Positions 16,365-23,234 of a DNA stretch of 33,807 nt are shown here, piece by piece. The notes below the pieces were generated by a model. That model made no database searches, was not told the DNA's origin, and was given only the letters and a program-made list of their open reading frames with translations. Source of the DNA: a virus; IMG/VR virus record IMGVR_UViG_3300008267_000240, positions 1 to 33,807 of that record; one strand, 5' to 3'. Position 1 is the stretch's first letter. Every line of letters starts with the position of its first letter. Both the position numbers and the translations under genes were made by a program.

Positions 16365-17915
16365 ATGGCAAAAGCACCTACAGTTGGATTTTTACCGGGG
16401 AACGACCCGGAAGCCTTTATGGCAAATCAAGAGTATCAGGCGGCTCTTAATCGGATGGAGCAGGCTCTAAACGCACGCCAAAACAGGTTTTTTGATCCTT
16501 CCATGTTGGCCTTGGCTCAAGGCTTTTTGGCTCCCACTCAAACCGGCGGGTTTGGAGAGTCCTTGGGGTTTGCCGCTAAAAATATCCGCGAGGCTCAAGT
16601 TGCAGAGGAAAAAGAAGAGCGGGATATTGCTGAGGCAAGGCTTGGTCTTGCCGGTCGAGGTATTGAAATTGAGCGTTTAAGGCAGCGGGATCGAGAGTTT
16701 GCAAAGTTGATGGGGCCAGAAACCTCCGGCGCTCCGGCAACTGGGCCATTGAGTAGGCAACAACCCGCGGGGCCACTCTCTGTTGCTCCGAAGGGTTTTG
16801 AGGGAGTCCAAGGAATCCCTGTAGCTCCGCCTAACCCCAACTTTATGACCGGACGCCAATACCTTGGTATGGCTCGTCTTGATCCAAGTATTGCGCCAAC
16901 GACCGCAATTAAGGATGCCACCAAACTAGAGCAGGATCGGTACCAAGTTAAAGAGGGCGGGGTTCAAGACCTGTCCTCTGGTATGTTTTATCCGTTCCCG
17001 AAAGGCGAATTGGTTGAGCGCCAAATCTTTGGCTACGATGGTGTTTATAAGGTCGATGCTAGGACTGCCGCCCTTCTTGATATGTATGCGGCCAACGGCG
17101 ATTCAAGATATTACGAAGTTGCGAAGAGAGCCGTGGAAGGGCCAAAGGCTCCTCCGAAACCGGGAGAGACAGCGCCTGAAAGCAAAGCTCCAGGAAAGAT
17201 TTCAAGTGTTGCTGAAACCGAAGCTGAAAAGGCCGGAGCAACAGAAAGAGCTCAGCAAAGAACCAAGGCTCAGGAAGCCGATAGGGCAGAAACAATCAAG
17301 GCTGGGTCAGATGCTCCATCACGCCTTGGAGTCTATCGCCAGCTTGATCAGATTGCCGCTAGTCCAAATGCGGCATTAATCTTCGGTGTCTTTGAGCGCC
17401 CAGGCGTATTTGAGAATTTTATGAAATTGATTGAGGGTGGCGTTGGAACGCCCGGATTCTCAATTACCTTGCCTGCAATCCGCGATGTTCTGACTAATGC
17501 CGGCTTGGATCAAAACATGATTAACCAAGCGCAGTATGGCCTGTCCTTGATGGCTCAGGTTCAGTTGCAGATGAGCCGGCTACAACAGGGTCAAGGCGCG
17601 GTATCTGACTTTGAGCGGTCATTATTTGCATCTGCGGCAATTGCCCGAACCGACAATCCGGATACCATCCGGGCAAAACTTGACCTCCTTCGTGCCCGCG
17701 CTGAGTTTGACCGCGAGGTGGCTAAGGCTGTCCGGACTTACAAGGGCAGCATCGATGACTTCAAGTCAGGCGATGATTACGCCAACATGGTTCAGAGGTA
17801 CGAAGAAAAATTGGGCGGAATTATCCAAAATCGATTGGGTGGAACCCCTCCTGAACGGCCATCAGCACCAAAGGGTCGTGATAACAAGGGTGCCGCCGGC
17901 CGCCTGCCAATTTAG
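16365..17915 (+). CDS. Internal virion protein
   Basis: A 516-residue protein beginning MAKAPTVGFLPGNDPEAFMA, two bases after the previous stop. The first 120 residues are helical and charged (AKNIREAQVAEEKEERDIAE), then comes a Pro/Gly-rich linker with several Pro-x-x-Pro segments, a charged low-complexity region (EAEKAGATERAQQRTKAQEA, about 280-300), and a helical C-terminal half (SRLGVYRQLDQIAASPNAAL and QAQYGLSLMAQVQLQMSRLQ). Composition and position, ahead of the transglycosylase and after two other internal proteins, point to a third ejection protein. No catalytic motif is visible. Its flexible charged linker would suit passage through a narrow channel, which is inference. Confidence 0.6.
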   Translation: MAKAPTVGFLPGNDPEAFMANQEYQAALNRMEQALNARQNRFFDPSMLALAQGFLAPTQTGGFGESLGFAAKNIREAQVAEEKEERDIAEARLGLAGRGIEIERLRQRDREFAKLMGPETSGAPATGPLSRQQPAGPLSVAPKGFEGVQGIPVAPPNPNFMTGRQYLGMARLDPSIAPTTAIKDATKLEQDRYQVKEGGVQDLSSGMFYPFPKGELVERQIFGYDGVYKVDARTAALLDMYAANGDSRYYEVAKRAVEGPKAPPKPGETAPESKAPGKISSVAETEAEKAGATERAQQRTKAQEADRAETIKAGSDAPSRLGVYRQLDQIAASPNAALIFGVFERPGVFENFMKLIEGGVGTPGFSITLPAIRDVLTNAGLDQNMINQAQYGLSLMAQVQLQMSRLQQGQGAVSDFERSLFASAAIARTDNPDTIRAKLDLLRARAEFDREVAKAVRTYKGSIDDFKSGDDYANMVQRYEEKLGGIIQNRLGGTPPERPSAPKGRDNKGAAGRLPI

Positions 17916-17924
17916 GGGTAGATT

Positions 17925-19265
17925 ATGAATCTGAGCTTTTACGAAAACCTCAACGAATCTCAAAAATCCTACGCCCAACGGATTGCCGCTAAGGCTAAGC
18001 AGATGGGGGTGTCTCCAGAACTTGCCGTGTCCGTGGCCTTCAAGGAAAGCGGTCTCAACCCTAAGGTTCAGGCAGGCGGAGCTGGCGAGATTGGGATCAT
18101 GCAGATCAAGCCCGATACCGCCAAAGAGGTTGGGTTCTCAGCGGAAGACATCCGTGACCCCGAAAAGAACATTGAGGCAGGGATAAAGTATCTGAAGAAG
18201 TCCTTGGATATGAGCGAGGGCGATGCTCGATTGGCCGCCGCTGGATATAACGCAGGGATCAACCACCCGTTTTTTACATCCAAAGGAACAACCCTCCCTG
18301 ACATAACAGTCAATTATTTAAAAGATTTGAAGGGCTACGGGGCATTCCCGACAGCAACCGCTGCGCCCGCACAGCCTGAAAAACCTGTGAGCTCAGAATT
18401 TGAGCCTACTCAAAGCCAAGATTCTGTTGAATTTCAAAAGCAAATTGATGCGGTTCGGGAGAAGTCTGCCCGCGGTCGGGGTGAGCTTGCCGGAGCCGGT
18501 GCGGGTACTGCCTTAACTGCTCTTCGTGCTGCTCCAGCGGTAGCCGGTAGAGCGGCGAGGCTCTTAGGCCAAGCGGCTGAGGAAGGCCGTTTATCCGCAA
18601 GTCCTCCTCTTGGTGGGTCGATGGCACCAAACCTAGCTTCAGAGGCTACCCAAGCCAATCGAATCCTTCAGGGCACAACCGATGTTGATTCTGGGGCGAC
18701 CGGAAGAGCTCGCATGGCGGGATTTAATGTTGAGACCGCCCAACAGGCTGCGCGAGCCAAAGAAGCCGCTCAAAACATCGGAGCCTTACAAAGGTCAGGA
18801 GTGGTTCCTCAGAGTGCATCCCAAGTATTTGCTCAATCACCTGGGATGACTGCAACCCCATCTGGGGTGCTATACCCAAGAAGTGCTCCCGCGACCAAGC
18901 CCGTTCCCCCACCTCCCCGTAGTGGCCTTGATGAGGTTACAAAATTATTCAGGGATATGATTGAACCAGGCTCAAGGATGAGAACCATAGGCGGCACGGT
19001 TATGAAGTACGGTGCGCCACCCTTGGCGTTTGCCCAAGCTGGAAGTGAGTTGGGTTCAATGGCAAGCGAGGCCGGAAAAGAAAAGCCAGACTACATGAAG
19101 ATGGGTCTGTCCGGTCTTGGGGCAACCGGTGCGGTTATGTCAGCCTTCCCCCCAACCGCTCCCGTAGGGATTCCGTTGGCCATCACCGCGCCACTAATTC
19201 AGTACATGAGAGAAAATCAGAGCAAGGCTCCGCTAGGTCAGACTAGCGAAACGATTGCTCCGTAA
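17925..19265 (+). CDS. Virion-associated lytic transglycosylase (SLT domain)
   Basis: A 446-residue protein whose first 115 residues are a soluble lytic transglycosylase domain. The catalytic glutamate is E41 in AFKESGLNP, followed by GIMQIKPDTAKEVG (57-70) and AAGYNAG (105-111), the three standard motifs. It would cut the glycan strand between MurNAc and GlcNAc, opening a local hole in peptidoglycan for DNA entry. The remaining 330 residues are Ala/Pro-rich and mostly unstructured, with a hydrophobic Gly-rich stretch near 415-435 (FPPTAPVGIPLAITAPLIQY). There is no signal peptide, consistent with delivery in the virion and not lysis from within. It is the last gene before the strong terminator, closing the late operon. 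Confidence 0.85.
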   Translation: MNLSFYENLNESQKSYAQRIAAKAKQMGVSPELAVSVAFKESGLNPKVQAGGAGEIGIMQIKPDTAKEVGFSAEDIRDPEKNIEAGIKYLKKSLDMSEGDARLAAAGYNAGINHPFFTSKGTTLPDITVNYLKDLKGYGAFPTATAAPAQPEKPVSSEFEPTQSQDSVEFQKQIDAVREKSARGRGELAGAGAGTALTALRAAPAVAGRAARLLGQAAEEGRLSASPPLGGSMAPNLASEATQANRILQGTTDVDSGATGRARMAGFNVETAQQAARAKEAAQNIGALQRSGVVPQSASQVFAQSPGMTATPSGVLYPRSAPATKPVPPPPRSGLDEVTKLFRDMIEPGSRMRTIGGTVMKYGAPPLAFAQAGSELGSMASEAGKEKPDYMKMGLSGLGATGAVMSAFPPTAPVGIPLAITAPLIQYMRENQSKAPLGQTSETIAP

Positions 19266-19297
19266 AAGTGTCTTGCTTCTTCCCTCGTGGAAGCTTC

Positions 19298-19333
19298 AGC
19301 CCCCTCTCCACTCCTCGGGAGGGGGCTTTTTTT
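19298..19333 (+). terminator. Strong rho-independent terminator of the late region
   Basis: The arms AGCCCCCTC (19298-19306) and GAGGGGGCT (19319-19327) pair perfectly around a 12-base loop, followed by seven T. A weaker hairpin (cttcc/ggaag) precedes it. It lies just after the transglycosylase stop and at the end of the convergent minus-strand operon. The T run serves plus-strand transcripts. There is no T tract on the other side, so minus-strand termination is less certain. Confidence 0.95.
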
Positions 19334-19592
19334 ATTTAATACCGTGAAACTCCTCAACCTTACGGATCAAGGTTTTTAGCCGGTCAAGCAACGCATCCCC
19401 GTTTTCGGTGAGATTTATATTAATCATGAAGTCGATTGCCTCATCCTCAGTCATTGGAGTTTTTTGAGACAAGGCAAAAGCGGCAATCTTTTGGCCAAAC
19501 TCAAGCACATCGACCTCATCGGCGTAATACCCATCCTTGTCGGTATGGTTGCAATGAAAAAATACCTGTTTGATGTCTTCGGGTCTAAGCAT
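19332..19592 (-). CDS. Small uncharacterised protein, last gene of the minus-strand operon
   Basis: An 86-residue protein from the ATG at 19590-19592 (MLRPEDIKQVFFHCNHTDKD). A purine-rich GGAAGAAAG precedes it. A longer in-frame opening exists upstream but lacks a ribosome site and overlaps the neighbour much further. The protein is acidic, with VDVLEFGQKIAAFALSQKTP and DEAIDFMININLTENGDALL, and the D/N-rich segments are faintly EF-hand-like without the canonical spacing. It overlaps the previous minus-strand gene by eight bases, and its stop runs into the late terminator. No function is assigned. Confidence 0.65.
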   Translation of the reverse strand: MLRPEDIKQVFFHCNHTDKDGYYADEVDVLEFGQKIAAFALSQKTPMTEDEAIDFMININLTENGDALLDRLKTLIRKVEEFHGIK

Positions 19593-19794
19593 TTTCTTTC
19601 TTCCATGTCTCCCAATTAATGATTGCCTGTCGGGCGATAGACTTTTGTGGCAATGCAATATAGTTGTTTAAGTGGCTTTTAAGAAAGTTATCGATGACAT
19701 CATGCTGACTTAAAAATATCTCATGCTTTTTTGCCTCCTCCTCAGAGGTAAAAACTTTGCCATCGGTAGTCTGAAATGCTTGTATTGTTTTCAT
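19585..19794 (-). CDS. Small uncharacterised protein
   Basis: A 69-residue protein starting MKTIQAFQTTDGKVFTSEEE at the ATG 19792-19794, which shares ATGA with the stop of the exonuclease gene. An upstream TTG in the same frame is less likely. The pattern F-x-T-x-D-G-x-x-F-x-(T/S)-x-E-E-A-x-x-H resembles the start of many small phage proteins of unknown role. The remainder is helical (SHLNNYIALPQKSIARQAII). It is translationally coupled to the exonuclease, so it could modulate recombination, but the sequence does not show how. Confidence 0.65.
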   Translation of the reverse strand: MKTIQAFQTTDGKVFTSEEEAKKHEIFLSQHDVIDNFLKSHLNNYIALPQKSIARQAIINWETWKKENA

Positions 19795-20564
19795 CGGTGC
19801 CCATTCTTTAATTGCCAAAACTCAAGGAGTTTAGAAAACATCTGCCAACCCCTTGTTATTTCCAAGGGTTCCCATTCCTTAATTACTACAAGTCCGGGAA
19901 CGCTGCGGGATATAAAAACATTAGCACATCGAGCGGCGGGCATATGAAGCCCAATCCGGTAGGCGGCCAACTGCATGACGTGCTCATCGTAGCCCTCCAC
20001 CTTGCTTGGGTCATCAAACTCCTTGGTCTTAATATCTAAAACAAGCCCGACCGATGGGTCATCCGTGCTTCGGGCATACATATCGCACTTGCCCCCGTAC
20101 CCAAGCTCATGGGCAAAAGAGTCCTCACACACCCACTTTTGGTCGCCAAAGGTTTTGTGGATCTCCGCATGGCACCCGGAAACATATTCGGAGTAAGACT
20201 TTACCGGCTTGTTTTCGTAGTGTTGTTGGATGGCCGCATGGATCTTGGTACCCTCATCGGCGGCAGACCTTCCTTGCTCCTTTGAGTCTTCCATGATCCG
20301 TTCAAGGTAGTCATCCTCAGCCTCATCATCCCGCCTTGGCAAGGTCAGCGAGGCAAACAAGACCTGTTGCATCTTCCACCGCTCAAGGCCTGGTTTGGCC
20401 ATGACATTCATGATGGAGGTCACCGATGGGACAAGATCTAACTCCCGTGCATCCCTAAGGGTGGTCTTGCGTTCCTTTTTGTTCTTGCCAATAACGGTGT
20501 AAAGAGGGTTACCCGTGCGGGTGTACCAATGGCCTGACTCAGCGGTATATGAGGATATCTTCAT
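19791..20564 (-). CDS. PD-(D/E)XK exonuclease, RecB/Cas4-like
   Basis: A 257-residue nuclease of the PD-(D/E)XK phage exonuclease group. Motifs in order: GTKIHAAIQ with H109 (the usual G-x-x-x-H helix), GYGGKCDMY with D161, VLDIKT with D177 and K179 (the D-x-K metal site), and VMQLAAYRIG with Q198 and Y202 (the Q-x-x-x-Y motif). Such enzymes resect DNA ends to make single strands for phage recombination or concatemer processing. It lies downstream of the SSB-like gene in the same operon, but no annealase or recombinase is recognised nearby. The start shares ATGA with the preceding small gene. Length is normal for the group, and all key residues are present. Confidence 0.85.
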   Translation of the reverse strand: MKISSYTAESGHWYTRTGNPLYTVIGKNKKERKTTLRDARELDLVPSVTSIMNVMAKPGLERWKMQQVLFASLTLPRRDDEAEDDYLERIMEDSKEQGRSAADEGTKIHAAIQQHYENKPVKSYSEYVSGCHAEIHKTFGDQKWVCEDSFAHELGYGGKCDMYARSTDDPSVGLVLDIKTKEFDDPSKVEGYDEHVMQLAAYRIGLHMPAARCANVFISRSVPGLVVIKEWEPLEITRGWQMFSKLLEFWQLKNGHR

Positions 20565-20728
20565 GCCAACCCCGCCTGATGAACCGCTCGCTTGGCCAAC
20601 CGGTAGGCGCGGCGCAGACCCCTAGACACCACGGTTTTATTGTTCTTGGCCATTGGCTGATATTCGCGTGGCTGAGTGGGATGGAACCCCACCGCCTTAC
20701 GAACCCTCTTGCTCTTTTTTTCGTTCAT
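20561..20728 (-). CDS. Small very basic protein
   Basis: A 55-residue Lys/Arg-rich protein: MNEKKSKRVRKAVGFHPTQP, then VVSRGLRRAYRLAKRAVHQA. GAGG lies seven bases before the chosen ATG at 20726-20728. An upstream in-frame start would add five residues. It overlaps the previous minus-strand gene and shares ATGA with the exonuclease gene, whose translation it probably leads. The charge suggests nucleic-acid binding, which is inference. No known family is recognised. Confidence 0.6.
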   Translation of the reverse strand: MNEKKSKRVRKAVGFHPTQPREYQPMAKNNKTVVSRGLRRAYRLAKRAVHQAGLA

Positions 20729-20954
20729 TTTCAATCCTCGCAAAATGTCGTTGTAGGTTGTGTTTTACGATAAAAGATCCAAAGTCAATCAAGCCATCCC
20801 CGCGATAACCAAGGCCGTTTAGGAACATTTGCAAGATTAATGAAACTTCCTTTCCGGTTATGTCATCTGTTGGATTGAACACAATTGCCTCTTCGCCCAT
20901 CTGAACCCGAATGTCGCCAACGGGTATTGATGTGTTTTTGGTTTCTTCAGTCAT
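20697..20954 (-). CDS. Small uncharacterised protein
   Basis: An 85-residue acidic protein, MTEETKNTSIPVGDIRVQMG, with FNPTDDITGKEVSLILQMFL in the middle and a charged C-terminal helix (RHFARIENERKKEQEGS). It is read in the recombination operon nine bases after the lipoprotein-like gene, preceded by GGAAACG. The central hydrophobic/helical stretch and charged tail suggest a small helical protein, perhaps an interaction partner. No catalytic or membrane signature is visible and no family is recognised. Confidence 0.6.
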   Translation of the reverse strand: MTEETKNTSIPVGDIRVQMGEEAIVFNPTDDITGKEVSLILQMFLNGLGYRGDGLIDFGSFIVKHNLQRHFARIENERKKEQEGS

Positions 20955-20963
20955 ATCGTTTCC

Positions 20964-21263
20964 TTAATATAGGGGAGCACAAGTAACATCGACCACGATT
21001 GGCGTGGATTGATTGTTGATTTTTTTCTTGCTATAGATCATGACCGCCCGAAGGCCGGTAACCTGACAGTCCTTGATTGCGTTGATAACCTCTACCCGAT
21101 CCATCGGCTGAACCGTTTGGTCAAGAACCAACATTTGGTTACCGCTAGTGTTTTCAAGAGCTTTCTTGTCCGTTGTCGAACAACCCTGAATCCATCCGGC
21201 CATACAAACGGCTAACGCAATCAACATAGGTCTCCTCGTCTTTCCATAATTAAATTGATTCAT
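20964..21263 (-). CDS. Putative phage lipoprotein
   Basis: A 99-residue protein with an N-terminus typical of prelipoproteins: charged MNQFNYGKTRRP, hydrophobic MLIALAVCMAGW, and then IQGC at 25-28, where C28 would be lipidated (the -3 to +1 match is moderate, with S at +2). The mature part is about 70 residues and polar, ending VVDVTCAPLY. Its position inside a recombination operon is odd for a structural protein. Small phage lipoproteins often act at the cell surface, for example T5 Llp, which blocks the receptor after infection. A superinfection-exclusion role is therefore plausible but unproven. The start shares ATGA with the upstream HTH gene. Confidence 0.7.
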   Translation of the reverse strand: MNQFNYGKTRRPMLIALAVCMAGWIQGCSTTDKKALENTSGNQMLVLDQTVQPMDRVEVINAIKDCQVTGLRAVMIYSKKKINNQSTPIVVDVTCAPLY

Positions 21264-21460
21264 TTTCTTTCCTTTATCAAAACATATCGGGCAAATTTCT
21301 TGCCATTCTTTTCTGCGGTGAGAGTCACAATTTGATGTCCCAAATCTTTTAGATCTTTAATTCTTGCCGCCAATCGAAGGCACCCAAACTTATTTAGTGC
21401 CTCAATTGGGGTGATTGGTGAACTCTTCATGTGCTCAAGGATGTCTTGCGATTGGCTCAT
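21260..21460 (-). CDS. Small winged-helix protein (HTH_39-like)
   Basis: A 66-residue protein from ATG 21458-21460 (MSQSQDILEHMKSSPITPIE), with GAGG six bases upstream. A TTG further upstream in the same frame is less likely. The sequence ILEHMKSSPITPIEALNKFG followed by LRLAARIKDLKDLGHQI matches the compact winged-helix domain PF14090 (HTH_39), common in phages. It would bind DNA. In this operon it may be a regulator or a recombination accessory. It sits between the SSB-like protein and the candidate lipoprotein, with an ATGA overlap on the downstream side. Confidence 0.8.
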   Translation of the reverse strand: MSQSQDILEHMKSSPITPIEALNKFGCLRLAARIKDLKDLGHQIVTLTAEKNGKKFARYVLIKERK

Positions 21461-21468
21461 GATTGACC

Positions 21469-22110
21469 TCAAAAAGGAATGTCATCATCAAGACCTTCGA
21501 TTCCCTCTGACTTTGGTGCCGAAGACCTTTGGGAAGCAGACCCGCGAGACTCTTGCCACTCCGGAGAGGACTCAATCTTCTTTTTGAGGTTTTCTGAAAA
21601 GGAATCAAAAAGTTCCATGTCAGGATTCTCAATGTCAAAGATTTTGAGTTCGTTAACCCCGTTGGGAAGACCCGCCTTTTTCATGTTGGCGGGAACCGGA
21701 TTGACCCCCGCAATGTTGGTATAGGTCTTACCGTTGGACTCCGTATGGGTGACATTCAGCATCGCCCACGCACCCAAGACATTTTTGAGTTCAAAGCCCC
21801 GCAACTCCTCAGCGGTAAAGTCACGCCCACGCCACATCTGAAGATCCTTACGGAGCGTAGATTTCTCTGCCAAGGTGAGGGTAAAACTCTTGGCAATCGA
21901 CAACGGGCGGCCATCCTGAGTCAGGAGGGGGGTACCCTTGTCATCCTCGCTATGGATCTCAAACTGAATCATGACCTTGGGTAGGTACTTCTCCTTGCCC
22001 ATGTACTCTGACTTCTGAGTCCCTTGGTCGATAATCCGATAGCACCTCGCAAGGTGCATTCCCGCCGGCACGGCAACAAAATCACCGGAATCTTTAGCCA
22101 CTAGTCCCAT
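21469..22110 (-). CDS. Phage single-stranded-DNA-binding protein, SSB-like acidic tail
   Basis: A 213-residue protein. The N-terminal 150 residues match a widespread phage ssDNA-binding type: DSGDFVAVPAGMHLARCYRI near the start, LTLAEKSTLRKDLQMWRGRD (79-97), GFELKNVLGAWAMLNVTH (105-122) and YTNIAGVNPVP. After a Ser-rich linker the protein ends LDDDIPF, the same kind of acidic tip that bacterial SSB uses to recruit partner proteins. It would coat single strands made by the exonuclease encoded downstream and at the replication fork. It is the first large gene after the leftward promoter. The OB-fold itself is inferred, while the family resemblance and tail are visible. Confidence 0.8.
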   Translation of the reverse strand: MGLVAKDSGDFVAVPAGMHLARCYRIIDQGTQKSEYMGKEKYLPKVMIQFEIHSEDDKGTPLLTQDGRPLSIAKSFTLTLAEKSTLRKDLQMWRGRDFTAEELRGFELKNVLGAWAMLNVTHTESNGKTYTNIAGVNPVPANMKKAGLPNGVNELKIFDIENPDMELFDSFSENLKKKIESSPEWQESRGSASQRSSAPKSEGIEGLDDDIPF

Positions 22111-22255
22111 AATTTTTCTCCTTTTTTAGTCCACATTCGTACCTGATAATTTCCCAATCTTCATCGGTTGCTTGGCCATCCTTGGCTCTCGCCAGGGCTT
22201 CCTCGCACCGCTGCATACGCTCTACCATCAACTGTTGAACCCATTCCATATCCAT
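22094..22255 (-). CDS. Small helical protein, first gene of the leftward operon
   Basis: A 53-residue protein read leftward from ATG 22253-22255: MDMEWVQQLMVERMQRCEEA, then LARAKDGQATDEDWEIIRYE and the ending KKEKNYGTSG. It has a good ribosome site (AGG five bases before the ATG) and its 3' end overlaps the start of the SSB gene by 17 bases. It is predicted almost entirely helical and acidic. It directly follows the leftward promoter described at 22291-22319, so it would be the first product of the operon. No function is recognised. Confidence 0.65.
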   Translation of the reverse strand: MDMEWVQQLMVERMQRCEEALARAKDGQATDEDWEIIRYECGLKKEKNYGTSG

Positions 22256-22290
22256 ATAAACCTACCTTTCCGAAGTTGTACTACATCCCA

Positions 22291-22319
22291 AATTTACCAA
22301 ATTTAAGTCCAACATACAA
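22291..22319 (-). promoter_or_regulatory. Leftward promoter of the recombination operon
   Basis: On the minus strand TTGTAT (22314-22319) is followed after 17 bases by TAAATT (22291-22296), a sigma70-like pair. The -35 hexamer is one arm of the palindrome 22314-22330. Transcription would enter the small gene at 22255 and then the SSB and exonuclease genes. Confidence 0.55.
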
Positions 22320-22330
22320 CAAGTTTGTAT
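22314..22330. promoter_or_regulatory. 17-bp palindromic operator shared by divergent promoters
   Basis: ATACAACAAGTTTGTAT has perfect 6-base arms (ATACAA / TTGTAT) around five bases. Each arm, read on its own strand, is the -35 box of one of the two divergent promoters. A dimer bound here would block both. The Cro/YdaS-like protein encoded at 22378 is the obvious candidate, which is inference. Confidence 0.6.
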
Positions 22331-22352
22331 TTTTTTTTGGTTAATGTATTAT
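22325..22352 (+). promoter_or_regulatory. Rightward early promoter
   Basis: TTGTAT (22325-22330), a 16-base spacer that includes a run of nine T, then TATTAT (22347-22352). Transcription would start near 22359, just before the GGAGGG that serves the ATG at 22378. This also argues against the in-frame ATG at 22366, which has no ribosome site. Confidence 0.55.
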
Positions 22353-22377
22353 CCAATTAAATTACATGGAGGGCGAA

Positions 22378-22587
22378 ATGACCTTGCAGGACTACTTTAA
22401 GGACAAAAAACGGGGGGCAAAAGATGCTTTATCCAAGGAGCTGGGCATCAGCCGAACCTGGATGAGCCAATTAATCCAAGGCCGACAGGTCTGCTCCCCC
22501 GAACTAGCCGTGGAGATCGAAAGACTCACGGTTGGGGCGGTAACCCGGAAGGATTTGCGCCCCGATTTATTCGGGGAGGTCGCATGA
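22378..22587 (+). CDS. Cro/YdaS-like helix-turn-helix regulator
   Basis: A 69-residue protein from ATG 22378, preceded by GGAGGG at four bases. The ATG at 22366 in the same frame lacks such a site. The HTH is LSKELGISRTWMSQLIQGRQ (about 19-38), followed by SPELAVEIERLT and the signature AVTRKDLRPDLF, typical of YdaS/Cro-type regulators next to phage replication genes. It probably binds the palindrome at 22314-22330 in its own promoter, repressing both directions as infection proceeds. Its stop shares ATGA with the DUF1376 replication gene. No CI-type partner was found in the window, so a lysogenic circuit is not demonstrated. Confidence 0.8.
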   Translation: MTLQDYFKDKKRGAKDALSKELGISRTWMSQLIQGRQVCSPELAVEIERLTVGAVTRKDLRPDLFGEVA

Positions 22588-23234
22588 TTTGGTACAAGTT
22601 TTACCTATCTGATTACATCACGGACACCCATCATTTAGATGATGCGGAGGATCTTGCCTATCGGCGTTTGATCGATATGTACTATTTGACTGAAAAACCA
22701 ATCCCTCTTGAAACCAATTTGGTTTCCCGCAAGGTGCGGCTTGACCTTGAGATAGTTGAAACAGTACTCAATGAGTTCTTTGAGAGGACTGAAGATGGGT
22801 ATCGACATACCCGTTGTGATCGTGAAATTGCTAAATATCAGCACCAAGTTAAGGTTTTGAAGCAGTCCGCACAGAAAGGCGGTAGGCCGAAGAAAACCAA
22901 ATTGGAAACCAAATTGGAACCAAAAAGCGACATAAATCAGATATCAGATATCAGAATAAAGAATAAAAACACTATGTCGGCAAAGCCGACCCGCTTCGAT
23001 GAGTTTTGGCAGACATGGCCATCAAGCAAGCGCAAGGTAGGCAAGTCCGCTTGTGAGGCGAAATGGAAAAAGCATGGCTTGGATTCCCTTGCCGATCAGA
23101 TCATCTCCAATGTCCAAAACCTGAAGGCTTCCGACCAATGGCGGGATGGGTTTGAACCGGCACCGTTGACCTACATCAACCAAAGGCGTTGGGAAGATGG
23201 AACCACCGAAACTTTCACCCGGAGGGCAAAGTGA
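22584..23234 (+). CDS. DUF1376 replication initiator-like protein
   Basis: A 216-residue protein. The N-terminal 95 residues (MIWYKFYLSDYITDTHHLDD, then DLAYRRLIDMYYLTEKPIPL) match DUF1376, a winged-helix type domain found in phage replication proteins. A basic linker (about 97-130, with RPKKTKLETKLEPK) leads to a C-terminal domain starting FDEFWQTWPSSKRKVGKSAC, found in phage initiator/helicase-loader proteins. It should recognise the origin and recruit the helicase encoded nearby at 23559. Unusually, the linker is encoded by direct repeats plus an AT-rich tract (22897-22971), the same arrangement as lambda O with its internal origin. It overlaps the regulator and the next gene by four bases each. 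Confidence 0.8.
   Translation: MIWYKFYLSDYITDTHHLDDAEDLAYRRLIDMYYLTEKPIPLETNLVSRKVRLDLEIVETVLNEFFERTEDGYRHTRCDREIAKYQHQVKVLKQSAQKGGRPKKTKLETKLEPKSDINQISDIRIKNKNTMSAKPTRFDEFWQTWPSSKRKVGKSACEAKWKKHGLDSLADQIISNVQNLKASDQWRDGFEPAPLTYINQRRWEDGTTETFTRRAK
22710..22726. repeat. 17-bp palindrome containing the CCAATTTGG element
   Basis: GAAACCAATTTGGTTTC has 8-base arms perfectly complementary around a single central T. It lies inside the N-terminal part of the DUF1376 gene, 170 bases upstream of two further CCAAATTGG copies. It may be a separate binding site for the same protein. Confidence 0.6.
22897..22971. other. Candidate replication origin: iterons plus AT-rich tract
   Basis: CCAAATTGG occurs at 22897-22905 and 22909-22917 with a 12-base period, followed by a degenerate third copy (CCAAAAAGC) near 22920. 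Immediately downstream, 22930-22971 is very AT-rich with short repeats (GATATCA twice, AATAAA twice), resembling a DNA-unwinding element. The block lies between the two domains of the initiator gene. Origin activity is inferred from layout. Confidence 0.55.
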
